Shown here one piece after another: positions 33,534 to 41,779 of a DNA stretch of 42,564 nt (within the stretch, counting starts at the first letter, position 1; each line of letters begins with the position of its first letter). The notes below the pieces were generated by a model that was not told the DNA's origin, searched no databases, and was given only the letters and a program-made list of their open reading frames with translations. The DNA is from Rhodocyclales bacterium (lineage in GTDB: Bacteria > Pseudomonadota > Gammaproteobacteria > Burkholderiales > Rhodocyclaceae): assembly GCA_016215645.1 (NCBI GenBank), contig JACRIX010000001.1, forward strand, positions 1-42,564, given 5' to 3'. The translations under genes and the position numbers were made by a program.

Positions 33534-33895
33534 GCCAGCAGCGTCTTGATCTGCGCGACCAGATCCTTGGTGGAAAACGGTTTGGTAATGTACGCGTTGG
33601 CCCCCAGTGCCAGGCCTTTCGTGACTTCGGTCTCGCGGCCTTTGGCGGTCAGCATGATGATCTTGAGGGCGGCCATTGTGGCATCCGCGCGCAAGGACTC
33701 GCAGACCTCGAAGCCCGACTTCTTCGGCATCATGACATCCAGCAGCATCAGCTGCGGACGGAACTCGGCGGCCTGGCGCAAGGCGGCATCGCCATCGGTG
33801 GCCACCATGACCTCGAAGCCTTCCTTCTTCAGCAGATACTCCAGCGATATGACGATATTGGGTTCGTCATCAACAATCAGGATGCGATGCGCCAC
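33530..33895 (-). CDS. single-domain CheY-like response regulator
   Basis: This 121-aa receiver domain has the acidic pair in LIVDDEPN, phosphoacceptor Asp53 in LLDVMMP, a conserved Thr/Ser in MLTAKG, and Lys in YITKPF. There is no output domain. It starts 11 nt after the symporter-kinase stop and overlaps the exonuclease fusion start, so it is the likely phospho-acceptor of that kinase. It may pass the signal by binding the fusion protein or the DUF294 enzymes. It differs from classical CbrB, which carries an NtrC-type output. Confidence 0.93.
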   Translation of the reverse strand: MAHRILIVDDEPNIVISLEYLLKKEGFEVMVATDGDAALRQAAEFRPQLMLLDVMMPKKSGFEVCESLRADATMAALKIIMLTAKGRETEVTKGLALGANAYITKPFSTKDLVAQIKTLLA

Positions 33896-33906
33896 TGGCT
33901 CCCCCC

Positions 33907-36657
33907 TCAGGAATTTTTCCCATTATCACCCGCCTGACGTGGCAGGGTAAACAGGAAACGCGCCCCGGCGCCGGGAGCGCTTTCGACCCACAGGCGGCCG
34001 TTGAAGTATTCGATGATCTGGCGGCTGATGGGCAGGCCCAGGCCGGTGCCCTGCGGCTTGTCGGTAAGCACGTCGGTGCCGCCCGAACCCTGGCGGAACT
34101 TGTCGAAAATCACCTCGTGGTCGGCGGCATGGATGCCCGGGCCGTTGTCGGCAACGCTGACGCGCACCTCGCTCGCCGTCCCTTCAGCGCCGACTCTTAC
34201 GCGGCCGCTGTCGGCCGGCGCGAATTTCAGCGCATTCGACAGCAGGTTCACCATCACCTGCATCAGGCGATCGCGGTCGGCCATCACCGTCAGCTCCGTG
34301 TGCAGACCGGCAAGATCCAGCGTAACCCGCTTTTCGGCGAACAGCGCGGTCAGCGAATCCGCCGCCTCGTGGATCACCTCGTCGACGTCGATCGCGGTCA
34401 CCGTCCATTCCGCGCGGCCGGATTCGAGCTTGGCGAGGTCGAGGATCTGGTTGATCAGGCGCGACAGGCGCACGGTTTCGCTGACGATGATGCCGAGGAA
34501 CCTGGTGCGCTGGTCCAGGTCGGTCTTCGGGTCCTCGTGCAGCATCTCGGAAAAGGCGCGGATCGAGGTCAGCGGCGTGCGCAGCTCGTGGGTCACCGTG
34601 GAGATGAAATCGTCCTTCATGCGGTCCAGCTCGCGCAGACGCTCGTTGGCCTGCCGCAGGTCCGCCGTGGCCCGCGTCAGTTCCTGCGACTTCTGTTCCA
34701 GTTCGCGCGAATAGGCGCGCACCTGCGAGGCCTCGTCGAGGATGTTCATCACCTCGTCGAGGCCCAGCGGCTCCTCGCTGACCACCGACGCCACCATGGC
34801 CCGCGCCGAGGCCGAACCGATGGCGCCGGCCAGCAGGTTCTCGGCAAAGTTCGCCAGCCGCGCGTCACCCGGCAGCTCATCGACCAGCCTCAGGCCGCGG
34901 CTGCGCGCATGGCGCAGGAAGGCCTCCTCGGCACGTTCGCGGCCGAGAAAGCGGGCGGCCAGCGGCAGCAGGTCGGCCACGCCGGCACTGCCGCCCCAGG
35001 CCGTGTGGCCGGCGAGGTCGGTGCCGCCGACGAACAGCGAGGCCTGGCGCGCCTCGCGCGCATTGGGCACGCGCAGCAGCGAAACACCGATGTAGGCGCC
35101 GAGGTTGACCAGCAGGCTCCAGACCAGGCAGTGGGTGATCTCATCCAGCCCGGTCAGGCCGAACAGGTGCTGCGGCCGCAGCAGCTCGATGCCGAACAGG
35201 CCGTGGGCGATGAAGCCTTCCGGCAGCCAGCCCGACTTGGCGAAGGACGGCAGCAGCAGCGTGTAGGCCCAGAGCACGAAGCCGAGGGCAAGCCCGGCGA
35301 CCGCGCCATCGCGCGTGCCGCCCTTCCAGAACAGGCCGCCGATCAGCACCGGCGCGAACTGGGCCACGGCAGCAAAGGAAATCAGGCCGATCGAGACCAG
35401 GGCGTAGGCCTCGCCGGCAACACGAAAATAAAGGTAGCCGAGGCCGAGGATGATGGCGATGGCCCAACGCCGGATCTCCAGCAGCAGGCCCGAGAGGTCG
35501 GCCTTCTCTGCCAGACCCAGCCAGCGCAGGCGCAGCAGCAGCGGCATCACCAGGTCATTGCAGACCATGGTCGACAGCGCGATGGTCTCGACGATGACCA
35601 TGCCGGTCGCCGCCGAGAGGCCGCCGATGAAGACGAACAGCGCCAGCGCCTCCTGCTGGTGGGCCATCGGCAGGGTGAGCACGAAGGTGTCGGCGTCCAC
35701 CGTACCCGCCGGGAAATGCAGCAGCCCGGCCAGCGCCACCGGCAGCACGAAGAGGTTGATCAGGAACAGGTAGAGCGGGAACATCCACACCGCGCGGTTG
35801 AGGTGCTTGACGTCGACGTTTTCCACGACCGCGATCTGGAACTGGCGCGGCAGCAGCAGGGCCGCGAACAAGGAAAGGAAGATCAGCGTGCCCCAGCTGC
35901 CGTAGGCCGCCGAGGTGTCGGCGCGGGTCAGGCGGCGCGCCACCTCCGGCACCTCGGCGGCGCGCGCGAAGACCTCGGCGACGCCGCCGTGCAAGCCCCA
36001 GACGACGAAGGCGCCGACCGCGAGGAAGGCCACCAGCTTGACGATGGACTCGACCGCGATCGCCGCCACCATGCCCTCGTGACGCTCGGTGGCGTCAAGG
36101 TGCCGCGTGCCGAAGAGGATGGTGAAGGCGGCGAGGATCATCGCCACGTAGAGTGCGCTGTCCTGAAACAGCGGCACCGCGCCGGCGCTGGCCGGCATCA
36201 CGATTTCGGGATAGCTGGTGAGGATGGTGAAGCTGTTCGACACCGCCTTCAGCTGCAGCGCGATGTAGGGAATCACCCCGACCACCGCGATCACCGTGAC
36301 CAGGCCGCCGAGCAGTTGGCTCTTGCCGTAGCGCGAGGCGACGAAGTCGGCGATCGAGGTGATGCGGTTGGCCTTGGCCACACGGATCATGCGGAAGAGG
36401 ATGAAACCGGCCAGCGCGAACAGCAGCGTCGGGCCGAGGTAGATCGGCAGAAAGCCGATGCCGTTGGCCGCGGCGCGGCCAACGCTGCCGTAGAAGGTCC
36501 AGGTGGTGCAATACACGCCCAGCGACAAGGAATACACCACCGGATTGGCGATCAGCGAGCGGCCGTGGTCGGCCCGATGATCGGCATACCAGGCGATGCC
36601 GAACAGCACCCCGAGGTAGAGGAAGGACGCGAGGACGATGACCCAGCCTTGCAGCAT
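33907..36657 (-). CDS. sodium/solute symporter-histidine kinase fusion (CbrA-like)
   Basis: This 916-aa protein joins a SLC5/SSS-type transporter to a histidine kinase. About residues 1-500 hold some 13 membrane helices, with CTTWTFYGSVGRAAANGIGF and the RITSIADFVASRYGKS motif of the family. A cytosolic STAC-like linker and coiled coil follow, then the H-box DFISTVTHELRTPLTS with His690. The ATPase domain has MVNLLSNALKFAP (N), VADNGPGI (G1) and GTGLGLPISRQI (G2). It is shorter than Pseudomonas CbrA, with no clear PAS domain. The ATG shares a base with the preceding small-protein stop (TGATG). It probably senses, and may import, an organic nutrient such as a carboxylate or amino acid. It contains repeat copy 6 (RVGAEGTA) in the ATPase domain. 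Confidence 0.92.
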   Translation of the reverse strand: MLQGWVIVLASFLYLGVLFGIAWYADHRADHGRSLIANPVVYSLSLGVYCTTWTFYGSVGRAAANGIGFLPIYLGPTLLFALAGFILFRMIRVAKANRITSIADFVASRYGKSQLLGGLVTVIAVVGVIPYIALQLKAVSNSFTILTSYPEIVMPASAGAVPLFQDSALYVAMILAAFTILFGTRHLDATERHEGMVAAIAVESIVKLVAFLAVGAFVVWGLHGGVAEVFARAAEVPEVARRLTRADTSAAYGSWGTLIFLSLFAALLLPRQFQIAVVENVDVKHLNRAVWMFPLYLFLINLFVLPVALAGLLHFPAGTVDADTFVLTLPMAHQQEALALFVFIGGLSAATGMVIVETIALSTMVCNDLVMPLLLRLRWLGLAEKADLSGLLLEIRRWAIAIILGLGYLYFRVAGEAYALVSIGLISFAAVAQFAPVLIGGLFWKGGTRDGAVAGLALGFVLWAYTLLLPSFAKSGWLPEGFIAHGLFGIELLRPQHLFGLTGLDEITHCLVWSLLVNLGAYIGVSLLRVPNAREARQASLFVGGTDLAGHTAWGGSAGVADLLPLAARFLGRERAEEAFLRHARSRGLRLVDELPGDARLANFAENLLAGAIGSASARAMVASVVSEEPLGLDEVMNILDEASQVRAYSRELEQKSQELTRATADLRQANERLRELDRMKDDFISTVTHELRTPLTSIRAFSEMLHEDPKTDLDQRTRFLGIIVSETVRLSRLINQILDLAKLESGRAEWTVTAIDVDEVIHEAADSLTALFAEKRVTLDLAGLHTELTVMADRDRLMQVMVNLLSNALKFAPADSGRVRVGAEGTASEVRVSVADNGPGIHAADHEVIFDKFRQGSGGTDVLTDKPQGTGLGLPISRQIIEYFNGRLWVESAPGAGARFLFTLPRQAGDNGKNS
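34173..34198 (-). repeat. dispersed 26-bp repeat, copy 6
   Basis: On the minus strand the core is AAGAGTCGGCGCTGAAGGGA then CGGCGA. It is translated as R-V-G-A-E-G-T-A in the turn between two strands of the kinase ATPase domain, before VRVSVADNGPG. Confidence 0.55.
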
Positions 36658-36857
36658 CAGTCGTGCTTCCGCTCGACCACCAGCGCCAGCAGCGCGATCA
36701 GGACCAGCCAGGAACCCATCAGCCAGGCATACAGGGGCGGCATGCCGAACAGGCTGCCACCCTGGTTGAAGATGGACAGCAGCGGGTAATTGAAAAAGAA
36801 GCAGCCGAGCAGGAACAGGAAAGCCAGTCGCTGGGCAACGAGGCGGGTACGGATCAT
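36657..36857 (-). CDS. small two-helix membrane protein of the symporter operon
   Basis: This 66-aa protein has two hydrophobic helices: RLAFLFLLGCFFFNYPLLSIF (about 10-30) and LYAWLMGSWLVLIALLALVV (about 42-62), ending in a charged tail ERKHD. Small membrane proteins preceding SSS transporters, for example the DUF485/DUF4212 type, are known accessory subunits, but I cannot place this one in a named family. A strong GGAGGTGA site lies 5 nt before the ATG. The stop and the symporter ATG share a base (TGATG). It is the first gene of the signalling operon. Confidence 0.8.
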   Translation of the reverse strand: MIRTRLVAQRLAFLFLLGCFFFNYPLLSIFNQGGSLFGMPPLYAWLMGSWLVLIALLALVVERKHD

Positions 36858-36923
36858 GGGGTCACCTCCGAAACCATGGTGGGTATGGGCCTATGGTACC
36901 CAAGGGCCGGTCCGGGGTACAGA

Positions 36924-36941
36924 ACTACGCGACCACGTAGT
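36924..36941. promoter_or_regulatory. inverted repeat upstream of the symporter-kinase operon
   Basis: ACTACG-N6-CGTAGT is a perfect 6-bp-arm dyad centred about 75 bp upstream of the small membrane protein start. Closer in, GGGTA...TACCC arms (36881-36901) flank a TATGG direct repeat. Position and form suit activator sites, such as LuxR/NarL-type regulators of carboxylate uptake genes. No clear -10/-35 pair was found. The 110-bp spacer holds no gene. Confidence 0.4.
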
Positions 36942-36967
36942 GCCCTGCTGTGACCCAGAGCGAAATC

Positions 36968-39631
36968 CTATATACCCCAGTCCGATACCAGCGGAGCTGG
37001 AATCAAGGGCGGATTGATGATCGGCGGCGGAGTGGTTGGCGGCGGAGTGGTTGGCGGTGCGGTTGGCATTTCAGGCGCACCAGGCTGCGGCGGAATAACC
37101 TGGTCTGCCAGGTACAACGGGTTCCACTGGATCATGCCGCCAGCAGCCATGTGCTGGAATGCCACATCGGTTTTTCCGTCACCACTATTGTCGACCGTAG
37201 ACCACCCCGTAAATGGCGAATGCATGGCGCTGGCGTCCCAGGTACTACCGGGATCGATCGTCCAAAGCCCGGTAACGCCAGCCCGGGTCATCCACGAAAT
37301 GTCCGTCCTGCCGTCGGCGTTGAAATCGGCCACCGTGTAGTACGCCAGCCAATTTGCCGGGTACTCAACATGCCCGATGCGCATGCCTGACTCGACGGCT
37401 ATACCAACCTCGGCATCGGAAAACTGGAAGCGTTCGATTCCCGTAAGCGTGTCGATTCCATCGTCACCGTTCGCCGAATCGATGTCGGTGACGGTATAGA
37501 CGCTGCCTGATTTGACGATGCTATAGCCGGCCCTTGCGCCGGAGAACACCGCCACATCGAGACCGAACCCACCATTGAGGTTGTCGTTGCCGACGCCACC
37601 GATCAGGGTGTCGTTGCCGAAACCGCCCACAATCGAATCATTTCCGGCAAACCCGGAAATTTCGTTGTTGCCGGAATTTCCGTCCATGTGGTTCGACAGT
37701 CCGTTGCCAAACCCGGAGACGTTGCCGGCCTGAGCTAGCATCAGGTTCTCGACATTGCCGGGAAGCTGGTAGTCAATTGACGAATTCACCGTATCGGTCC
37801 CCTGATCGGCCAGCTCCAGTACCACGTCACTGATCCGATGTGCGGCGGTACTGCCATACCCCACCGCCCCTCGAAGTTGGCCATGACTGGTCATAACGTC
37901 AAAAGTAGCAGCGAAACTGGTTAACGTTGGACCAGATGTCGACAGCTCGGTCACCGAAATCATGCCCGAACTCGCTCCCACCGAAGTCGATCCGATTGTG
38001 TAGTCAAAGCTCACAAAATAAGGATTGATACCCGATCCGATGGCATAGTCACCCAGCGCAACCTCTCCTGGAATCGTCATGAACACGGAACCCCAATCTT
38101 GTAGATTGGGATCGGAAAAGCTCAGATGTAGCCTCGAAGCCCAAGGGTAATGAAAGCTGTCGTTGCTCACCACGTCGGCAAGGGTGGAGTCGGTATAGAA
38201 ATTCGACGTCCAGGGGAATTGCGGGAATGCCTGGCCATTCGACATCCAAAGATACGTACCGGGACTCAGCTCGTCGACTACATATACGTCATCTCCGGCG
38301 CCGCCCTCCAGGAAATCAATTCCGCCCCCTCCTGCCAGCCGATTGCTCCCCGAGTTTCCCCGCAACTCCTCGCGCCCGGCACCTCCCGCAACGTCAATGT
38401 CTGAAGATCCAAGAAGCACCACACGCTCAATGTTGGCGGGCGGCGCCAGGATTGACACCGTGCTTTGAATCGTGTCCCGACCTTGGTCCGGTGATTCAAG
38501 TATCACGTCATCGAGATCATCAACCACGTATACGTCATCACCCGCTCCGCCATCCAGCGTGTCACCTCCAGCACCGCCTTCCAGCGTGTCGTTTCCGTAC
38601 CCGCCAACTACCGAATCGCTTCCAGCGCCGCCGGTTAGGCTGTCATTTCCGCCCCCTCCGTCGAGGGTGTTTCCGGAATCATTTCCGGTCAGGTAATCGT
38701 TGCCCAGACCGCCGATCGCGTTCTCGATACTGACGTTGTACGCAATCCCCAGCCGACCCTGTGAACCACTTATCTGGGAGTAGCTACCGGGCCGCAGATC
38801 GATCGTCACGCTGCTCAAGGCAGAGCCTGCGCTCAAGGTGTCGTTGCCGCCCGCATCCCACAGGGTCTGCACCACGGCGCCCGTATCCAGCACGTAGGTA
38901 TCGTTGCCCGTGTGGAAACTCGTGTTGGCGCCGTATATTTGTTGTATTGCCAGAATGTCCAGCGGCATCGGCGTCGACGCATTCCCCGAACTCAGACTGG
39001 TCCCGATTTGCGACCCGTTGGGATCCGTATAACTCATCACCGTATAAAGGTTCGAGTCGAGGTTCGCGATTCCCAGGCTACCGAAGCTCGGTCGTCCGTC
39101 GTAGGTGGAATTGGTGTGCTTGAGCCCAAGCGCGTGCCCGATCTCATGCAGCAGGATCGTCAGGCCCACGCCGCCGGGAGCGGTGTAACTGAAGCCGGAA
39201 TAGTAGTTGTCGAGGGCGATGTCACCCTCGGGCTGCGGATACACCGATCGATCGCCACCGCCCGCGGCCAACAAGCTGTTTGCAAACGAAGGGCTTGGCG
39301 CCAGCCCGAGTCCGACCACGCCGGGCACATTTGTCTGCAGTTCGTTTCCCGTCAGGATGAACGCCAGATCTGCCGCGCTTTGCGTATATACCGTGCCGCT
39401 GCCGGATTCGACGAAGGAGATATTGGCAACGTTCGACCAGGCTGCAAGCGCCGCCCGCACCGCGTTGGACATGGTGGCTGTCCACGCCCCGCCATTGGGG
39501 TTGTCGTTCAGGCTCAGCGAATAGGTCAACACCTGCGCGCCGCCGCCAAACTGCCAGGCGGCGCCCCAAGTCAGGCCGTCGATCAATGGATTGCCAGTGA
39601 GCGGGACTACATTGTCGGCAGCGGCGGTCAT
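36968..39631 (-). CDS. RTX serralysin-type metalloprotease with inserted domain and Pro-rich tail
   Basis: This 887-aa predicted secreted M10 peptidase has its zinc site at HEIGHALGLKH (residues 162-172) and the Met-turn VMSY at 198-201. Glycine-rich calcium repeats (GGAGNDTLxGG type) occur at about 305-370, 415-450 and 640-690. A unit normally read as one RTX linker is split at 455/600 by a non-repeat domain of about 144 residues. Residues 690-845 form a C-terminal module shared with the two neighbours, including calcium motifs DFNADGRTD and DNSGDGKTD. A Pro/Thr-rich linker (847-880) precedes the last residues SDWGI. There is no Sec signal, as expected for type I secretion. The start is an ATG with a GGAAA site and a good promoter upstream. 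Confidence 0.88.
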   Translation of the reverse strand: MTAAADNVVPLTGNPLIDGLTWGAAWQFGGGAQVLTYSLSLNDNPNGGAWTATMSNAVRAALAAWSNVANISFVESGSGTVYTQSAADLAFILTGNELQTNVPGVVGLGLAPSPSFANSLLAAGGGDRSVYPQPEGDIALDNYYSGFSYTAPGGVGLTILLHEIGHALGLKHTNSTYDGRPSFGSLGIANLDSNLYTVMSYTDPNGSQIGTSLSSGNASTPMPLDILAIQQIYGANTSFHTGNDTYVLDTGAVVQTLWDAGGNDTLSAGSALSSVTIDLRPGSYSQISGSQGRLGIAYNVSIENAIGGLGNDYLTGNDSGNTLDGGGGNDSLTGGAGSDSVVGGYGNDTLEGGAGGDTLDGGAGDDVYVVDDLDDVILESPDQGRDTIQSTVSILAPPANIERVVLLGSSDIDVAGGAGREELRGNSGSNRLAGGGGIDFLEGGAGDDVYVVDELSPGTYLWMSNGQAFPQFPWTSNFYTDSTLADVVSNDSFHYPWASRLHLSFSDPNLQDWGSVFMTIPGEVALGDYAIGSGINPYFVSFDYTIGSTSVGASSGMISVTELSTSGPTLTSFAATFDVMTSHGQLRGAVGYGSTAAHRISDVVLELADQGTDTVNSSIDYQLPGNVENLMLAQAGNVSGFGNGLSNHMDGNSGNNEISGFAGNDSIVGGFGNDTLIGGVGNDNLNGGFGLDVAVFSGARAGYSIVKSGSVYTVTDIDSANGDDGIDTLTGIERFQFSDAEVGIAVESGMRIGHVEYPANWLAYYTVADFNADGRTDISWMTRAGVTGLWTIDPGSTWDASAMHSPFTGWSTVDNSGDGKTDVAFQHMAAGGMIQWNPLYLADQVIPPQPGAPEMPTAPPTTPPPTTPPPIINPPLIPAPLVSDWGI
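37023..37064 (-). repeat. 15-bp tandem repeat encoding PPPTT units
   Basis: Two exact copies of ggcggcggagtggtt (plus strand) are followed by a decayed third (ggcggtgcggtt). Read on the minus strand they encode the proline/threonine linker near the protease C-terminus, a likely site of slippage length variation. Confidence 0.8.
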
Positions 39632-39733
39632 GAGATTTCCGATGGGGACTGGAGCGAACCTATGCCCTGGTCAGTTCGCGGCATGCCCGCGACCCGACAA
39701 ACGCATTCTGGGCTGCCCGAAATCAGCTACGGC

Positions 39734-39762
39734 ATTATCCATGATTCTGGCATTATTCGCAA
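39734..39762 (-). promoter_or_regulatory. sigma70-type promoter of the 887-aa RTX protease
   Basis: On the minus strand TTGCGA and GATAAT are separated by exactly 17 nt, giving a predicted start about 95 nt before the ATG at 39631. It shows that this protease can be expressed independently of the gene upstream. Confidence 0.6.
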
Positions 39763-39776
39763 TCGTCGAAAATGCC

Positions 39777-39793
39777 TGTCGCTGCCGGCGACA
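39777..39793 (-). terminator. possible weak terminator after the 553-aa RTX protease
   Basis: TGTCGC-CGGCA-GCGACA forms a 6-bp hairpin on the minus strand just downstream of the stop, followed by GGCATTTTCG. The T-tract is short and offset, so termination would be partial. Confidence 0.35.
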
Positions 39794-39806
39794 CACGCGA
39801 AGCGCC

Positions 39807-41468
39807 TTAAAACATTCCCCACCCCTGATCCACCCCGATGGAGGCAAGGGATAGGCTCTGCTCGGCGGTGTTCCACAGTATGGTACCGCCAGCCACCGTG
39901 TGCTCGAACGCCCTGTCCGCCTTGCCGTCACCGTTGTCGTCTTCGGTAGTCCAAGCAGTGAAGGGAGAGCGAATGTCGTTGGCATTCCAGGTATATCCAT
40001 TGGCGATTGACCAAACCCCGATCTCGCCGGAGCGCGTCTTCCACCACAGATCGGTCATGCCGTCGCCATTGAAGTCCCCGACGGTGTAATAGGCCAGCCA
40101 GTGTGCCGGGTACTCGACACGCCCGACTCGCATGCCCGGTTCGGCGGCGACGCCGATCTCGACACCGGCGAACTGAATCCGCTCCACCCCGACAAGGGTA
40201 TCGACGCCGTCATCACCGTTCGTCGCGTTGATGTCGCTTACGGTATACACGCCGCCGGACTTGACGATACTGTAACCCGCCTTCGCGCCCGAGAACACGG
40301 CCACATCAAGTCCGAAGCCGCCAGTGAGGCTGTCGTTGCCGGACCCGCCAGCCAGGGTATCGTCGCCGGCGCCGCCGATCAGGGTGTCGTTGCCTTCACC
40401 GCTGTCAACCTGGTTGTCGCGCTCATTGCCGATGACCTGGTCGGCACCGTGGCCGCCGACCACGTTCTCGATCCATGCGTCGAACGCAATCGCAAGGTTG
40501 TCGGTGCCATCGTAGGTCGGTTGCGTCCCCCCGGAATACCCGGGCGGCAGGGGATCCGAGGGAATTACCAGCCGGCTGAACGTACCGGGAACCAGACTGA
40601 TGCTGCTGCCATAGGTGAAGTCCGCAATGGAAAGCGTGTCGGTGCCGCCGCCATCCCACAGCGTCACGATCATGGGTGTGTCCGGGTCAAGCACGTAGGT
40701 GTCATTTCCCCCGTGGTACGCGGTATTTGCTCCGTACAGTTGCTGGATGGCGGCGATATCGTAGAGCATCGGCCCGAGCGGCGCGATGTCGGTATAACTG
40801 AAACTGTAGCTCCCATCGCCCAGGGGAGTGACCGTACGGAACAGCGAGTTCGGATGGCTGGTGTAGGACATCACTGTGTACTTCTCGCTATCGAATACGC
40901 CGGAGAGCGTTGCCGAATTGCCTGTTTCGGTTTCGAAGGAATGCTTCAGCCCCAGCGTATGGCCGATTTCATGCAACAGCGTGTCGAAAACGACTCCCCC
41001 GGGCTGCCACTCGCCCACCGCCATCGCGCCGGTTGATGCGACTCCCAGCCAGACGTCGCCCCCCGACGAATAGTAGTCGTCCGGGTAGTAGGCCCAGGCC
41101 AGGGTTGGCGATGAAATGGCCGAGGTCCAGCCAAAGCGAAGCGCTCCGACGTCCCCGGCGCCATCCGGCACTTCGACAAACGTCAGGTTTGCCACCGACG
41201 CCCATGCTTGCAGCGCCCCGCGCACAGCCGACTGCTGTGGCGCGGTCAGAGCGGAAAAGCCTGCAATCTCGTCACCGACAAATGCGTCGGCATCCCAGGT
41301 CGCACCAAGCGCCGGAAAGCTGTAGCCAAGCGTTGCGGCCGTCCCCAATGATCCACCCCACTTCATTCCGACTGCGAGGGGGAGTTCGTACGACGCCCAC
41401 GAAGCGAAGGTCGACGAAATATCCGTGACTTGCGGCTGTGAACCGAACCCGCTGACGGGGGAGACCAT
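39807..41468 (-). CDS. RTX serralysin-type metalloprotease
   Basis: This 553-aa predicted secreted zinc peptidase has HEIGHTLGLKH at residues 166-176 and the Met-turn VMSY near 200. A short RTX block follows at about 340-390 (GNDTLIGGAGDDTLAGGSGND), then the shared C-terminal module with calcium motifs DFNGDGMTD and DNGDGKAD, ending in DQGWGMF. No Sec signal is visible; type I secretion is inferred. The ATG at 41468 is preferred over the GTG at 41474 because GGAG lies 7 nt before it. The RTX block is unusually small for a serralysin. It may act as an extracellular protease for nutrient acquisition together with the paralogue downstream. Confidence 0.88.
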   Translation of the reverse strand: MVSPVSGFGSQPQVTDISSTFASWASYELPLAVGMKWGGSLGTAATLGYSFPALGATWDADAFVGDEIAGFSALTAPQQSAVRGALQAWASVANLTFVEVPDGAGDVGALRFGWTSAISSPTLAWAYYPDDYYSSGGDVWLGVASTGAMAVGEWQPGGVVFDTLLHEIGHTLGLKHSFETETGNSATLSGVFDSEKYTVMSYTSHPNSLFRTVTPLGDGSYSFSYTDIAPLGPMLYDIAAIQQLYGANTAYHGGNDTYVLDPDTPMIVTLWDGGGTDTLSIADFTYGSSISLVPGTFSRLVIPSDPLPPGYSGGTQPTYDGTDNLAIAFDAWIENVVGGHGADQVIGNERDNQVDSGEGNDTLIGGAGDDTLAGGSGNDSLTGGFGLDVAVFSGAKAGYSIVKSGGVYTVSDINATNGDDGVDTLVGVERIQFAGVEIGVAAEPGMRVGRVEYPAHWLAYYTVGDFNGDGMTDLWWKTRSGEIGVWSIANGYTWNANDIRSPFTAWTTEDDNGDGKADRAFEHTVAGGTILWNTAEQSLSLASIGVDQGWGMF

Positions 41469-41779
41469 CTCCACGCTCCAATCTCGCCGGGAAGCAAATG
41501 AAATTGAGGCAGACCTCCAAAGAAGTCTATGTCAAGTGCGGCACCATTGTCACACTCTCCGGTGGTGAGGTGTCCGACGCGGCATTCTCACCCTTGGGCA
41601 GGACACGCAACAGGCGACGCGGATCTTGTCCGACCCAGGCCTCGGTCGATCTTCTTTGACAGTGTCCCGAATCGTTACAACCGAAACAGGGGCCGTCGCC
41701 CCCACGTGGGCCGCTGCACCTATCCACTTCCGCGGTATGTGCCGCGCCGACCCAGTCCCACGGTCGGTGGGCAGCCGGA
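41469..41779. other. 311-bp intergenic region between RTX genes
   Basis: No gene is supported here. On the minus strand a TTGACA (41530-41535) is well placed as a -35 box for the 553-aa protease, but the hexamer 17 nt later (CTGCCT) is a poor -10, so an activator would be needed. Small GC hairpins occur at about 41682-41695 and downstream of the partial RTX gene, without T-tracts. Confidence 0.5.

Noticed and set aside
34117-36789. Plus-strand open frame of about 890 aa opposite the symporter-kinase, and a similar one at 31461-33950
   Set aside because: Composition is that of an antisense frame (Gly/Arg/Asp/Gln-rich), with no recognisable motifs.
37560-38700. Regular repeats in the RTX genes as a CRISPR-like or satellite array
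   Set aside because: They are degenerate coding repeats for GGxGxDxLxGG calcium-binding nonapeptides, in frame, without conserved spacers.
41530-41535. TTGACA as part of a full promoter for the 553-aa RTX protease
   Set aside because: No acceptable -10 hexamer lies 16-18 nt downstream; kept only as a note in the intergenic entry.
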